A model generated the notes under the pieces. The model searched no databases and was not told the origin of the DNA. It saw only the letters and a program-made list of their open reading frames with translations. From assembly GCF_025558485.1 (NCBI RefSeq), contig NZ_CP102930.1, forward strand, positions 806,001-870,000: a stretch of DNA of 64,000 nucleotides, in the 5' to 3' direction. The position numbers were made by a program, and so were the translations under genes. Every line of letters begins with the position of its first letter. Within the stretch, counting starts at the first letter, position 1. Positions 44,093 to 53,134 of the stretch are shown here, in pieces. The DNA is from Bdellovibrio bacteriovorus. Lineage in GTDB: Bacteria > Bdellovibrionota > Bdellovibrionia > Bdellovibrionales > Bdellovibrionaceae.

Positions 44093-44656
44093 TTAGTCAA
44101 AAGTGATCATCAAGTTAGCACCCACGGCACGGTAGTCTTTTAGACCTTTCGCCGCTTCACCACTTGCTGATTCATAATACAAAGTCGCACCCAACTGCGG
44201 AGCAAACTTAAAGCTTGCACCGATCAACAATGGAATCAGAGGAGATTTAACATCTGTCACCTTACAGCCGGTCGCATCACAAGAGCTGTCCAGATTCATA
44301 CCCAAAGAAACCCCGGCAAAAACACCTGCGTACTCTTCAAATTTGTACATAAGCGCCACTGGGATATCCAGATAGTTCATGCTGATTTTTGCCTCATCGC
44401 CGGAATTGTCATCCTTTGCAATCAAAGGTCTTTGCGTGAACAGCATCCCTGTGCGCAGATGCAAAGGACCAGAAATCGGGAAATGTGCCGTCGCGCCAAA
44501 CTGGAAACCCATCTGAGATTTAGCAGAAGAAGTCGCCGCATCCACTTCACCGGACTGCTGACGAATACCCACTTCCAAACCATAATCAATATCAGCCAAA
44601 GCAACCGAAGACATCATCCCCAAAGCCGCAACAACCAAAACCGCTAACTTCTTCAT
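44093..44656 (-). CDS. Outer-membrane beta-barrel protein
   Basis: A 187-residue protein with a cleaved signal peptide (MKKLAVLVVAALGMMSSVALA). The mature part is alternating amphipathic strands (DYGLEVGIRQ, HLRTGMLFTQRP, IPVALMYKF, LGATLYYESA) ending ANLMITFD with a C-terminal Phe next to last, typical of small OmpA-like or PorT-like barrels. One likely disulphide (SCDATGC). AGGAGG sets the start at 44656. Function unknown. Confidence 0.8.
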   Translation of the reverse strand: MKKLAVLVVAALGMMSSVALADIDYGLEVGIRQQSGEVDAATSSAKSQMGFQFGATAHFPISGPLHLRTGMLFTQRPLIAKDDNSGDEAKISMNYLDIPVALMYKFEEYAGVFAGVSLGMNLDSSCDATGCKVTDVKSPLIPLLIGASFKFAPQLGATLYYESASGEAAKGLKDYRAVGANLMITFD

Positions 44657-44719
44657 TACATCCTCCTGAAAAAACCGATTGAGACTATTCAATAGTTCCC
44701 GTAAATACTACCAACACCA

Positions 44720-44820
44720 GTACGCCGAAGCATTAGTTTTTACAAGGCGCAAGGAGAAAGGCGTACTCCCAGTACACCGCCGACGAAGCAACGCAGCTAA
44801 AAACTAATGATCCGGTGTAC
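44720..44820. repeat. Nested palindromic element, 101 bp
   Basis: Outer arms of 23 bases (44720-44742 and 44798-44820) match at 20 positions in inverted orientation, each ending CATTAGTTTTTA; an inner hairpin GTACT-CCC-AGTAC lies at 44763-44775 with GGC/GCC flanks. It begins three bases after the stop codon of the truncated membrane gene and lies before the beta-barrel gene. It looks like a small non-autonomous or REP-type element; no T-run makes it a simple terminator. Confidence 0.7.
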
Positions 44821-44823
44821 GAC

Positions 44824-45549
44824 TTATTTGTCGAGGCACCAGGGGGCATTTAATGCCATCTCATTGATAACCTTATCCAAAGAGACTTCACTGTGCTCCA
44901 AAGCAAGGTGATGGGCTTCCACTGTGCCACGCGCCGCAAGAACGATAATAACCAATGGCAGCAGGATTCTTAACAGAATTTCAATCTTACCACCCGGCTG
45001 GGGTGAGTATTCATCCTTCCAGTCGCCGAACTTCAGGCTTTTCACCAGCATGTATCCAAGACTGAATAGCAATACGGTGATCACTGTGAATATCCACGAT
45101 TGATTAGCCGGCATAGTTTGGAATTGCTGCAACCACGGATCAAAGCTCCACTGACTGTATTCAGCCCAACGCATACGCTGACCAAACTTTGCAAAGTGGA
45201 AGAAGTCCACATAAGTCAAAATACAGATCAGAAACCAAACCACCACAAAATAGAGCTTATAAAATACAAACAAAGCTTTCGGCCACTTTTGCGAAAACGC
45301 CTGAAGGATCACCAGGAAATAAATCGGCAAAAAGATAAATCCGAAAATCAGCAGATCAAATCTGAAACCGGCAAAAAAGGATTGGGCAATTTCAACAAAC
45401 GCCGCATTCGGTGTCGCATGAAAAACTGAAAGGAAATACAAGTTCATGCGGAACAACGTCATGAATGCGATCAACGCCACTGCCAGAAAACCCAGCTTAA
45501 AGAACACTTTCGTTGAAAAACGCAGGGAAAAGATAAAACGATTGGGCAT
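44824..45549 (-). pseudogene. LTA-synthase/sulfatase-type membrane protein lacking its catalytic domain
   Basis: A 241-residue product with five transmembrane helices (roughly 15-38, 60-80, 85-105, 115-140, 180-200). The loop FHFAKFGQRMRWAEYSQWSFD and the exit AARGTVEAHHLALEHSEVSLDKVINEMALNAP are the conserved membrane part of YejM/LtaS-like alkaline phosphatase superfamily proteins, whose 350-residue catalytic domain normally follows at once. Here a stop comes seven residues later, right before a 101-bp palindromic element. So it is probably a truncated gene; it might still be expressed as a membrane stub. Start ATG 45549 (MPNRFIF). Confidence 0.7.
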
Positions 45550-45612
45550 CGAAAAGTCCTTTGACTGGGTATCGAAAGCACACCGACAATAAAAATCAAT
45601 AGGAGTCAGTAT

Positions 45613-46272
45613 ATGGCCTCGATGGTACTTTACAACTATTTTCGCAGCTCCACCTCTTACCGTGTTCGTCTGGCTTTGCATTACAAGGAACTGCAATTTG
45701 AGTACAAGCCGATCAACCTGCTGAAAGGCGAACAACTTTCTGCTGACTATAAAAAGATCAATCCTCTAGGCGGCGTCCCCACTCTGGTCCACAACGGAAA
45801 AATCATTCCGGAATCCTTTGCGATTATGGAATATCTGGACGAGGTCTTCCCCGAAAAACCGCTGTTCCCAAACGATGCATACACCAAGGCCCGCATCCGT
45901 CAGGTGTGCGAGGTGATCAATTCCTTCATGCATCCAATGGCTAACTTGAAAACCCTGAAATACATGGAAGCCAAACACGGCTATGACCAGAATCAAAAAG
46001 ACGAATGGGCTCAACACTGGGTCAAACAGGGCCTTGAGGTTTTGGAAACAACCCTGAAAGAGTTTTCAGGCACTTATAGTTTCGGCAATGAGATCACCAT
46101 GGCGGATCTGTTCCTGATCCCACAACTTTTGACATCACAAAGATATAAAGTCGATATCTCTCAATATCCGACACTGGTAAAGATCAACGAAAACTGCCTA
46201 AAACTGGAAAGCTTCCAGAAGGCCCACCCCTTCGCACAAATCGACACCCCAGAAGAATTCAAAAAGAAATAG
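45613..46272 (+). CDS. maiA: Maleylacetoacetate isomerase (zeta-class glutathione transferase)
   Basis: A 219-residue GST-fold enzyme. The zeta-class catalytic motif SSTSYRVRLAL is at residues 12-22; glutathione-site NPLGGVPTLVHNGKIIPESFAIMEYLDE follows, then the helical domain with ITMADLFLIPQL. It isomerises maleylacetoacetate to fumarylacetoacetate, feeding the FAH-type enzyme encoded nearby. ATAGGAG upstream. Confidence 0.95.
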   Translation: MASMVLYNYFRSSTSYRVRLALHYKELQFEYKPINLLKGEQLSADYKKINPLGGVPTLVHNGKIIPESFAIMEYLDEVFPEKPLFPNDAYTKARIRQVCEVINSFMHPMANLKTLKYMEAKHGYDQNQKDEWAQHWVKQGLEVLETTLKEFSGTYSFGNEITMADLFLIPQLLTSQRYKVDISQYPTLVKINENCLKLESFQKAHPFAQIDTPEEFKKK

Positions 46273-46324
46273 AAGCGCCGCCAAAATGCCAGCCAAAAAC
46301 ACGCGCCAAAGTAAGTCCAGCCGC

Positions 46325-47203
46325 CTAGTTGTGACTAATGAATAAGAAGTTCCATTTGTCGATGACTGGGATGACTAAGAACACCAGCATCGAAACGTTC
46401 AGCCACATGAAGAAAGCCAGCCAGCGTTCTGTGCCGTTGGACTTATAGTAGCGATAGAATTCTTGCAGAACTTTGAAACAGAATGGGAATGTCAGAAGGA
46501 CGAACATCCAACTGGCATGAACAAACATTGGCGCCGCCAAAGCCACACCCACATACACAAAAGTATAAAGCCCCACTTGGAACAAAGTACGATCCATCCC
46601 TAAAGCCACTGGCAATGTCGGGACACCGCCCTTGGCGTAGTCATCTTTATAGCGAATCGCCAGAACCCAGAAGTGTGGCATCTGCCATAAGAACATGATC
46701 AGGAACAAATACAGGGATTCAGAATTCCAGATATCGGGATTTGCAACTGCGTAGCCGATGGTCACCGGCAAAGCCCCAGGGATCGCCCCCGGAACAGCGG
46801 CAAAAGCCCAACGACGCTTCCACCACAAAGTGTAAGGACCGTTATAAAGAAACACACAGAACAACCCCACCCAACCTGCAACAGGTTCCAGGGTGAAAAG
46901 GAAGTTCAAACCAACAACCAGCAGACAGACGGACAAAATACCCGCCGCGGCCGGTTTGATCTTACCAGACGGAATCGGACGCTTGGCCGTGCGAGGCATC
47001 TTGGCATCCATCTTCCAGTCCTGCACCTGGTTAAGTGCAAGAGAACCCGAGCTAAGGAAATAAATCCCCGCCAGAGTCTCTAAAAAGATTTTCCAATCAA
47101 ATGTGTTTTCGATCTGAAAACCGGTGGCATAGCCGGCCAATCCCGCAAGGACTGAAAAAACGACTATGCCAAACTTGGTAAGATCCGCGTATGTACGTAA
47201 CAC
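46325..47203 (-). CDS. ctaB: Protoheme IX farnesyltransferase (heme O synthase)
   Basis: A 292-residue UbiA-family prenyltransferase with about nine membrane segments. LNQVQDWKMDAKMPRTAKRPIPSGKI is the first Asp-rich catalytic loop and the FWVLAIRYKDDYAKGGVPTLP segment the second. It makes heme O for the terminal oxidase. The start is taken as GTG 47203; an ATG further upstream would overlap ctaF deeply, and no good ribosome binding site is visible, so coupling to ctaF (5 bases before) is likely. Last gene of the oxidase operon. Confidence 0.93.
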   Translation of the reverse strand: MLRTYADLTKFGIVVFSVLAGLAGYATGFQIENTFDWKIFLETLAGIYFLSSGSLALNQVQDWKMDAKMPRTAKRPIPSGKIKPAAAGILSVCLLVVGLNFLFTLEPVAGWVGLFCVFLYNGPYTLWWKRRWAFAAVPGAIPGALPVTIGYAVANPDIWNSESLYLFLIMFLWQMPHFWVLAIRYKDDYAKGGVPTLPVALGMDRTLFQVGLYTFVYVGVALAAPMFVHASWMFVLLTFPFCFKVLQEFYRYYKSNGTERWLAFFMWLNVSMLVFLVIPVIDKWNFLFISHN

Positions 47204-47207
47204 GATC

Positions 47208-47543
47208 TTATAGTGGGCTGAACTCAGGAACACGAGTTGCGAAATCAATTGCACAGATCCCGAACAACAACGCCAGGAAGACGAAGCCGATAGCAAAGAT
47301 GAAACGATTCATTTTCGTGTCATCTTTCAAGTGCATGAACCAAAGGATTACAAGAGACGCCTTGATCAAAGCAATCAAGAATGCCACTGGAGCCGCCCAA
47401 GAACCCATTTGGTGATGGAATTGATGCGCAAATACTGTCAGGAAAGTCAGACCAAACAAGGCCAAAGCAACTTTGAAGTAAGTTGCCATTGGTGTGATGT
47501 GTGGATGAAGAACATTCGCGTTGTTGTCATTATTTTGAGCCAT
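47208..47543 (-). CDS. ctaF: Cytochrome c oxidase subunit IV, caa3-type
   Basis: A 111-residue membrane protein with three hydrophobic helices. HPHITPMATYFKVALALFGLTFLTV, FLIALIKASLVILWFMHLKDDTKMNRFIF (the Lys/Trp/His motif) and the final helix match the small fourth subunit of caa3/bo3-type oxidases. Follows ctaE by three bases. Confidence 0.92.
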   Translation of the reverse strand: MAQNNDNNANVLHPHITPMATYFKVALALFGLTFLTVFAHQFHHQMGSWAAPVAFLIALIKASLVILWFMHLKDDTKMNRFIFAIGFVFLALLFGICAIDFATRVPEFSPL

Positions 47544-47546
47544 GTA

Positions 47547-48212
47547 TTACCCCACCAAATATAAAAGAGGGAACAGGAAGATCCAGATCAAATCGACGAT
47601 GTGCCAGAACAAACCAACACCCTCAACCGGAATCCAGTACTGACTGTGGAAGTCGCCACGAACCGTGCGCAGCAAGCACCAAGTGATCAGTCCGATACCG
47701 ATCATAACGTGGATACCGTGCAGGCCTGTCATTGTGTAGTAGAAGCCGAAGTACAAACCAAGGTTTGCATGTTCCGCACCCACTTTTGCAGCATCCAGGA
47801 ATTTCCCTGGGTACAGACCCAAGTGGAATTTATGCTGGTATTCAAAGTACTTGATCACCATAAAGATCGCAGCACACAGAATGGTGGTGGCCAAAGCCAA
47901 CACAGCTTTCTTCTGCTGGTTCTTTTGGATGAAGGAAATCGAGATCGCCATTGTGAAAGAAGAGAAGATCAGCACAAGGGTGTTCACGAAGCCCATTTTC
48001 CAATCCAAAGACTTCGCGCCTTCCGCGAACATCTCCGGGTACTGGTTATGGTAGTAGAAGTAACCAACAAAGATCGCACCGAACATCAGGATCTCTGTCA
48101 GCATGAACAGCCAGATACCTTCCTTACCGGAAGAGTATTGCTGGTCAGCAGTTTTAAAATGGTGAGCGACGTGCGCTGTATGTGCGCCGTGTGCGTGATT
48201 ATCTGTACTCAT
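47547..48212 (-). CDS. ctaE: Cytochrome c oxidase subunit III
   Basis: A 221-residue protein with five to six helices: EGIWLFMLTEILMFGAIF, LVLIFSSFTMAISI, then YFGFYYTMTGLHGIHVMIGIGL and the closing HIVDLIWIFLFPLLYLVG. The length and the missing first two helices are typical of caa3-type subunit III. It overlaps ctaD by 14 bases. Confidence 0.95.
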   Translation of the reverse strand: MSTDNHAHGAHTAHVAHHFKTADQQYSSGKEGIWLFMLTEILMFGAIFVGYFYYHNQYPEMFAEGAKSLDWKMGFVNTLVLIFSSFTMAISISFIQKNQQKKAVLALATTILCAAIFMVIKYFEYQHKFHLGLYPGKFLDAAKVGAEHANLGLYFGFYYTMTGLHGIHVMIGIGLITWCLLRTVRGDFHSQYWIPVEGVGLFWHIVDLIWIFLFPLLYLVG

Positions 48213-49806
48213 AAGGCCCCGCTGTTACTACTGGTTCAACACTGAAGTTGTCGTGAGGAGGAGGAGACGGCGTCTGCCATTCCAACGTTTTAGAGCCCCA
48301 AGGATTCATCGGAGCTTTCTCACCTTTCAATAGACCGTGAACGATTGTGTATAGACCGAACAAGAAGCCGATACCGATCAGCCAAGAGCCAACAGTGGAG
48401 ATCTTGTTCAGAGTTTCATAAGCCGGGATGTAGTCGAAGTAACGACGAGGCATACCCATTGCGCCCAGGATGAACTGAGGGAAGAAGGTCACGTTAAAGC
48501 CGATGAAGATGAACACGAAGGACATGCGAGCTGTGGATTCGCTGTACATCTTGCCGAACATTTTTGGGAACCAGTAGTAGTAACCACCCATCAAGGACAT
48601 CAATGTACCACCCACCATCACGTAGTGGAAGTGCGCCACCACGAAGTAAGTATCGTGGAAGTGAACGTCGATTGGAAGAGTAGCCAGCATGATACCCGTC
48701 ACACCACCGATGGCGAACAGGAACATGAAGCCCAGTGCGTACAACATTGGAGTGCGGAATTCGACGGAACCTTTATAGAACGTCGCCACCCAGTTGAACA
48801 TCTTGATCGCCGTCGGAACCCCTACCAGCATTGTCAGGAAGGAGAAGATGATACCAGTCGTTTCAGACTGACCGGACACGAACATATGGTGACCCCAAAC
48901 GAAGAAGGACACCGCCGCAATACCCAATGAAGAGTATGCAATTGCCGTGTAACCGAAGATCACTTTCTTGGAGAAAGTCGTGATCAGTTCAGACACGATA
49001 CCCATTGCCGGGATAACCATGATGTAAACCGCAGGGTGAGAGTAGAACCAGAAGAAGTGCTGGAACAATACCGGGTCACCGCCCAGTTTAGGATCGAAGA
49101 TACCGATACCCAGGAATCTTTCCACTGCCAAAAGAAGCAATGTGATACCCAAAACCGGAGTCGCCAGCATCTGAAGGATCGCTGTTGCATACAAAGACCA
49201 TACGAACAAAGGCATTCTGTGCATTGTCATGCCCGGTGCTCTTAGTTTGTGAACAGTCACGATGAAGTTCAAACCTGTCAAGATGGAGGACATCCCCATG
49301 ATGAAGGCGGCAAGAACCATCAACGCTGTGGCAGTACCCGTTCTGATGGAGTATGGAGTGTAGAAAGTCCAACCCGTGTCGATCTTAGTTGTGAAGAACG
49401 TTGCAATCGCCAGGATCGCACCGGCCATGAAGCAGTACCAGCTTAGAAGATTGATCTTAGGGAAGGCCACGTCCTTTGCACCGATGTGCAATGGCAGGAA
49501 GAAGTTACCCAGGATCGCCGGAATACCAGGAACGATAACCATGAAGACCATGATCGCCCCGTGATATGTCATCACCTGATTGTAAACATCACCGTTAGCA
49601 AGAATCTGACCTACGTTTGGTGCCGTATTTGGAGCAAAAAGTTCCAAACGAAGCAACAGGGCCATAACCCCACCGATGAAGAAGAAGAACATAACAGTGA
49701 TGAAATACATCAAACCGATACGTTTGTGGTCCACCGTGGTCAACCAGGACCATAGACCTTTTTCATAATTAATATAGTTGTCGCCGTGAGCTGTCGTTTT
49801 CGCCAT
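48199..49806 (-). CDS. ctaD: Cytochrome c oxidase subunit I
   Basis: A 535-residue heme-copper oxidase core with 12 helices. Low-spin heme His is in TYHGAIMVF, CuB ligands in WFYSHPAVYIMVIP (the His-Pro-x-x-Tyr of the cross-linked Tyr) and WGHHMF; high-spin heme ligand in HFHYVMVGG. Type A1 K- and D-channel residues appear intact. ATG 49806 is favoured by GGAG six bases upstream. It reduces oxygen to water and pumps protons. Confidence 0.97.
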   Translation of the reverse strand: MAKTTAHGDNYINYEKGLWSWLTTVDHKRIGLMYFITVMFFFFIGGVMALLLRLELFAPNTAPNVGQILANGDVYNQVMTYHGAIMVFMVIVPGIPAILGNFFLPLHIGAKDVAFPKINLLSWYCFMAGAILAIATFFTTKIDTGWTFYTPYSIRTGTATALMVLAAFIMGMSSILTGLNFIVTVHKLRAPGMTMHRMPLFVWSLYATAILQMLATPVLGITLLLLAVERFLGIGIFDPKLGGDPVLFQHFFWFYSHPAVYIMVIPAMGIVSELITTFSKKVIFGYTAIAYSSLGIAAVSFFVWGHHMFVSGQSETTGIIFSFLTMLVGVPTAIKMFNWVATFYKGSVEFRTPMLYALGFMFLFAIGGVTGIMLATLPIDVHFHDTYFVVAHFHYVMVGGTLMSLMGGYYYWFPKMFGKMYSESTARMSFVFIFIGFNVTFFPQFILGAMGMPRRYFDYIPAYETLNKISTVGSWLIGIGFLFGLYTIVHGLLKGEKAPMNPWGSKTLEWQTPSPPPHDNFSVEPVVTAGPYEYR

Positions 49807-49816
49807 GCCCAACTCC

Positions 49817-50773
49817 TTACTTCAGATTCTTGATGTACTCGACAAGAGCACCAAGTTCGTTTTCGTTCAACTGACCCTGGAAGGTAGGCATAACACCTTT
49901 AGGGAAACCTTTAACGATATGTTTGTTCGGCTCAAGAATGGATTCGCGAATGTAGTTTTCGTCGAACATGATCTTAGTTCCGTCATCCATTGTTTCTTCG
50001 TGACCAAACTTCTGGAACAAAGAAGGACCGACCATTGTTGCCGGGCTGTCCACAGCGTGGCAGGACGCACAGGCCTTAACCGCAAACAATTTCTTACCTT
50101 TTTCACCCAGCGGAAGATTTCTTTCTTCCTGACCTTGTTCCATGTACTTGTCGAAGTCCTCGCGAGACACGACTTTCAATTTACCGATCATCCCAGAGTG
50201 GGAAGTTCCGCAGTACTCAGTACAGAACAAGTGGAAATCACCCAGTTTGTCCGCTTTGAACCACAAAGCCGTGTAACGACCCGGAACCGCATCCTGCTTG
50301 ATACGGAAAGACGGAACGAAGAAGGAGTGGATCACATCAGAAGAAGTCAGAAGAATCTTAACGTCCTGATTGATTGGAACCACGATTTCATTCACGGTCT
50401 TGTAACCGTTCTTGTATTCAACTTCCCATGCCCACTGTTTGCCCAGGACGTTGATTTCCAACGCATTCTTAGGCATCGCACGCATTTGATGGTAGATGTA
50501 CCAGCCCCAACCGAACACACCCAGGAAGATAACCAGTGGGATGAATGACCACAGGAACTCCAAAGCGGTGTTGTGAGAGATATATGCTGTTTTATCATTA
50601 GGAGTCTTACGTCTGTACTTCCAGACGAAGTAGATCATCCCACCGATGACAAGCACGCAGGCAATAAAACTTGTTACAAGCAAGAATCCATAAAGATTGT
50701 CGACCTGCTTCGCAATCTCGGTTCCTTGCGTGGGCATGAAGGATTGGGCCTTCGCAATATTAAACCACATCAT
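49817..50773 (-). CDS. ctaC: Cytochrome c oxidase subunit II with fused cytochrome c
   Basis: A 318-residue protein. Two N-terminal transmembrane helices, a CuA domain (VIHSFFVPSFRIKQDAVPGR, then CTEYCGTSHSGM with both Cys, His and Met ligands), and a C-terminal cytochrome c domain with heme motif CASCH and axial Met in GVMPTFQGQ. The fusion defines the caa3 type. No long cleavable signal is seen; the N-terminus is only 30 residues before helix one. Confidence 0.96.
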   Translation of the reverse strand: MMWFNIAKAQSFMPTQGTEIAKQVDNLYGFLLVTSFIACVLVIGGMIYFVWKYRRKTPNDKTAYISHNTALEFLWSFIPLVIFLGVFGWGWYIYHQMRAMPKNALEINVLGKQWAWEVEYKNGYKTVNEIVVPINQDVKILLTSSDVIHSFFVPSFRIKQDAVPGRYTALWFKADKLGDFHLFCTEYCGTSHSGMIGKLKVVSREDFDKYMEQGQEERNLPLGEKGKKLFAVKACASCHAVDSPATMVGPSLFQKFGHEETMDDGTKIMFDENYIRESILEPNKHIVKGFPKGVMPTFQGQLNENELGALVEYIKNLK

Positions 50774-50779
50774 GTACCT

Positions 50780-51658
50780 TTATCTCCCCGCCGTATTGTC
50801 CTGCTCTCTGCGAGCACGAATCCATACAGGCAATAACCAAATTACCATCACCAAAACCATTACCGCCCCACCCATCTTCATTACGTTGAAGGCAACGAGC
50901 GTGTACTTGCTTTGATGTGGGTCATACTTAAAACAATAAAGCACCAAGCTATCGACGAAGGTTCCGATTTTCCCATCGGTGGCTTCGTTCAATGCAATCT
51001 TGATGTCCTGAGGATTAAACATAATCCCCGGCAGATAACGCGAGATCGTTCCGTCCGGCGTAATCACAATCGCTGCCGAAGCGTGCGCCCATTCCTGAGC
51101 TTTCTCGTCCCATCTGAACTTGAATCCCAAAGCCTGCGTTAACGCCTGCACTGTGGATTCATCCGCTGTGATGAAGTGCCAGTCTTTTTCAGTTCCTGCA
51201 CGATCATACAGTTTCATGTAAGTCTGTTTTTTGTGTGCCGCCAAGTCGGGAGTCTCTTTTGAGTCAAAACTCACAGACAGCAACTTAAACTTCTTACCTA
51301 CGGTCCATTCTTTATCCATCAACTTGAGCGCGTCGGTCAGACCGTTCAAGTGGAAGTTACAAAGACCCGGACAGGAAAAATACACCGGCGAAATAATCAC
51401 CGGATGCTTGCCATCGAAGAAAGATCCCAACGCCACTTCCTGGCCATTATCGTCTTTCACTTTCAGAGTCAGGTCGATTTTAGAACCCAACTTTTCGTCG
51501 ATGCCGACCCCTTCAAGCTCCTGGGGCTTTTCACTGGCCACCATCGGAGCAGGCTTACCATCGTAAGCAAAGGCCTGAGCCGAAAACAAAACGAGAACGG
51601 ACGCTACCAGCGCCGCTCTCATTGCTTTTGTTTTCAATACAAGCTCACCGGCAAGCAT
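50780..51658 (-). CDS. SCO1/SenC family copper chaperone
   Basis: A 292-residue protein: N-terminal signal anchor (MRAALVASVLVLFSAQAFA region), a thioredoxin-like domain with copper-binding YFSCPGLCNFH (CxxxC) and a downstream His in WAHASAAIVITP, and an extra C-terminal transmembrane helix (AVMVLVMVIWLLPVWIRA). It delivers copper to the CuA site of CtaC, directly downstream (7 bases). AAGGA lies eight bases before the ATG. The C-terminal anchor is unusual among SCO proteins. Confidence 0.92.
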   Translation of the reverse strand: MLAGELVLKTKAMRAALVASVLVLFSAQAFAYDGKPAPMVASEKPQELEGVGIDEKLGSKIDLTLKVKDDNGQEVALGSFFDGKHPVIISPVYFSCPGLCNFHLNGLTDALKLMDKEWTVGKKFKLLSVSFDSKETPDLAAHKKQTYMKLYDRAGTEKDWHFITADESTVQALTQALGFKFRWDEKAQEWAHASAAIVITPDGTISRYLPGIMFNPQDIKIALNEATDGKIGTFVDSLVLYCFKYDPHQSKYTLVAFNVMKMGGAVMVLVMVIWLLPVWIRARREQDNTAGR

Positions 51659-51672
51659 GAATAAATCCTTAA

Positions 51673-52209
51673 TTATTGTGCTGTTTTTGCAAACTCAGCA
51701 ACTTTAGCAGGATCGTCTTTAGATTTGTTTTCAGTGATAGAATCGATGAAATGGATCACAGCCCAGCGGTCAGCTGGTTTGAAGTGAGCATACGCCGCCA
51801 TGGACGAGCCCTTGATACCATTTTGCAGAACTTTATAGTGAGCGATAACGCCTTCACCTTGAGTCCACTTACCAGCAACCAAGTCACGAGGCTTCGGATT
51901 CAAACCAGCACCCGCAGCACCGTCGCCTTTACCTTCGTTACCGTGGCACATAGCACAGTTGGTTGCGAAGAACTTCTTACCGTAAGCAACCATTTCAGGA
52001 GTGGAAACCCATGGCTCTTGTACTTTCGTGATGTCGAAAACAGGAACCGCACCCTCAACAACAGGTGCATTTGGATCTACAACGTTTTCGCCCAGATCAA
52101 CACCTTTATTGATCACGACGATGTAAACGAAGAACGCACAGACGAATACCATTGAAAAGGCAAACGCCAGCAGACCACTACGATTATATTCATCTCTAGC
52201 TTCAGACAT
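51673..52209 (-). CDS. Membrane-anchored cytochrome c
   Basis: A 178-residue protein with one N-terminal helix (LLAFAFSMVFVCAFFVYIVVI) and a periplasmic class I cytochrome c domain: heme motif CAMCH at about residue 85, GDGAAGAGLNPKPRDL and a distal Met in GSSMAAYAHF. It leads the oxidase operon, so it probably passes electrons to CtaC. Confidence 0.93.
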   Translation of the reverse strand: MSEARDEYNRSGLLAFAFSMVFVCAFFVYIVVINKGVDLGENVVDPNAPVVEGAVPVFDITKVQEPWVSTPEMVAYGKKFFATNCAMCHGNEGKGDGAAGAGLNPKPRDLVAGKWTQGEGVIAHYKVLQNGIKGSSMAAYAHFKPADRWAVIHFIDSITENKSKDDPAKVAEFAKTAQ

Positions 52210-52354
52210 AGGTTGGCACTCCCTAGGGGACGCAAAGTAGTTTTGTCACAGTATTGTAATGTATTAAACGATAACTAACCGAAAACAGACCGATGGGCAA
52301 CCTATTAAGCCGCCCCGGACTAGATGATATTATGCGCCGCAAAAGAGTGTGCCT

Positions 52355-53134
52355 TTAAGAAAACAGGTAACTCTGAGTGATGTTCACAAACTTCTCGGGA
52401 TTTTCGATGTTTGGACAATGCCCCTGACCTGGAATTTGCGCGAACTTGCCGTTCATAAACAGGCCCGCCAGCGCCTGAGAATCACCCTCAGGAAGAAGCT
52501 TGTCATGTTCCCCATGCAGAACCAGAACTTCGTTGCGCACGGACCTTAAATCACCCCGAACATCAAGCCCATCAAGGGCCTCAAGCACCCAGTGACCCAC
52601 GGACTTCACCGCCTTGAAGGCATCCTCCACCACCACCTGACGGAAGAAATCACTGTCCGGATTATTATTATGAATCGTGGAGCCGATAACCGCCGCCGTC
52701 AGATCCTTGTCCAACTTCATCTTTTCAAAAGCGCTGATCATGGAGGAATCAAACATCACACCTTGTGCTCCGACAGGGTCCAGCAATACCGCCTTGCGGA
52801 ACAAGGTGGGCTCTTTTGCCAACATCAATGCCGCAATTAGTCCCCCGGTGGAATGTCCAACGACATGATAAGGCCCCGAGCCCAAAGATTTTAGCAACGC
52901 GATGAAATCCTCGGCAAACAAGTGCAGATCCACTTCATCACTGCTTTGCGGAGCCGTGCTTTTCCCACAACCGCGAAACTCACCATAAATCAAAGATCCC
53001 GGCAAAGTTTTTCCAGCCGCCTGCTTTTTCCAAACTTCCTCTGCCGGATACCACCAGCGATTGGAGGCCAGATTGCCGTGAATAAAAAAGACATTTTCAG
53101 GAACAACGCCGGAAACAACCTCGTGGTGAATCAT
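52355..53134 (-). CDS. Cytosolic alpha/beta hydrolase
   Basis: A 259-residue alpha/beta hydrolase. Oxyanion/His-Gly motif FFIHGNLAS, nucleophile elbow GHSTGG (Ser in YHVVGHSTGG), acid region VLHGEHDKLLPEGD and catalytic His in IPGQGHCPNIENPE. No signal peptide. Its ATG overlaps the stop of the upstream hydrolase by four bases (ATGA). Function probably in the lipid-type locus shared with the FabG-like reductase. Confidence 0.88.
   Translation of the reverse strand: MIHHEVVSGVVPENVFFIHGNLASNRWWYPAEEVWKKQAAGKTLPGSLIYGEFRGCGKSTAPQSSDEVDLHLFAEDFIALLKSLGSGPYHVVGHSTGGLIAALMLAKEPTLFRKAVLLDPVGAQGVMFDSSMISAFEKMKLDKDLTAAVIGSTIHNNNPDSDFFRQVVVEDAFKAVKSVGHWVLEALDGLDVRGDLRSVRNEVLVLHGEHDKLLPEGDSQALAGLFMNGKFAQIPGQGHCPNIENPEKFVNITQSYLFS

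Noticed and set aside
44720-44820. An integron attC site
   Set aside because: The element is palindromic and near a truncated gene, but the GTTRRRY/RYYYAAC boundary motifs are not present and no integrase or cassette array is seen.
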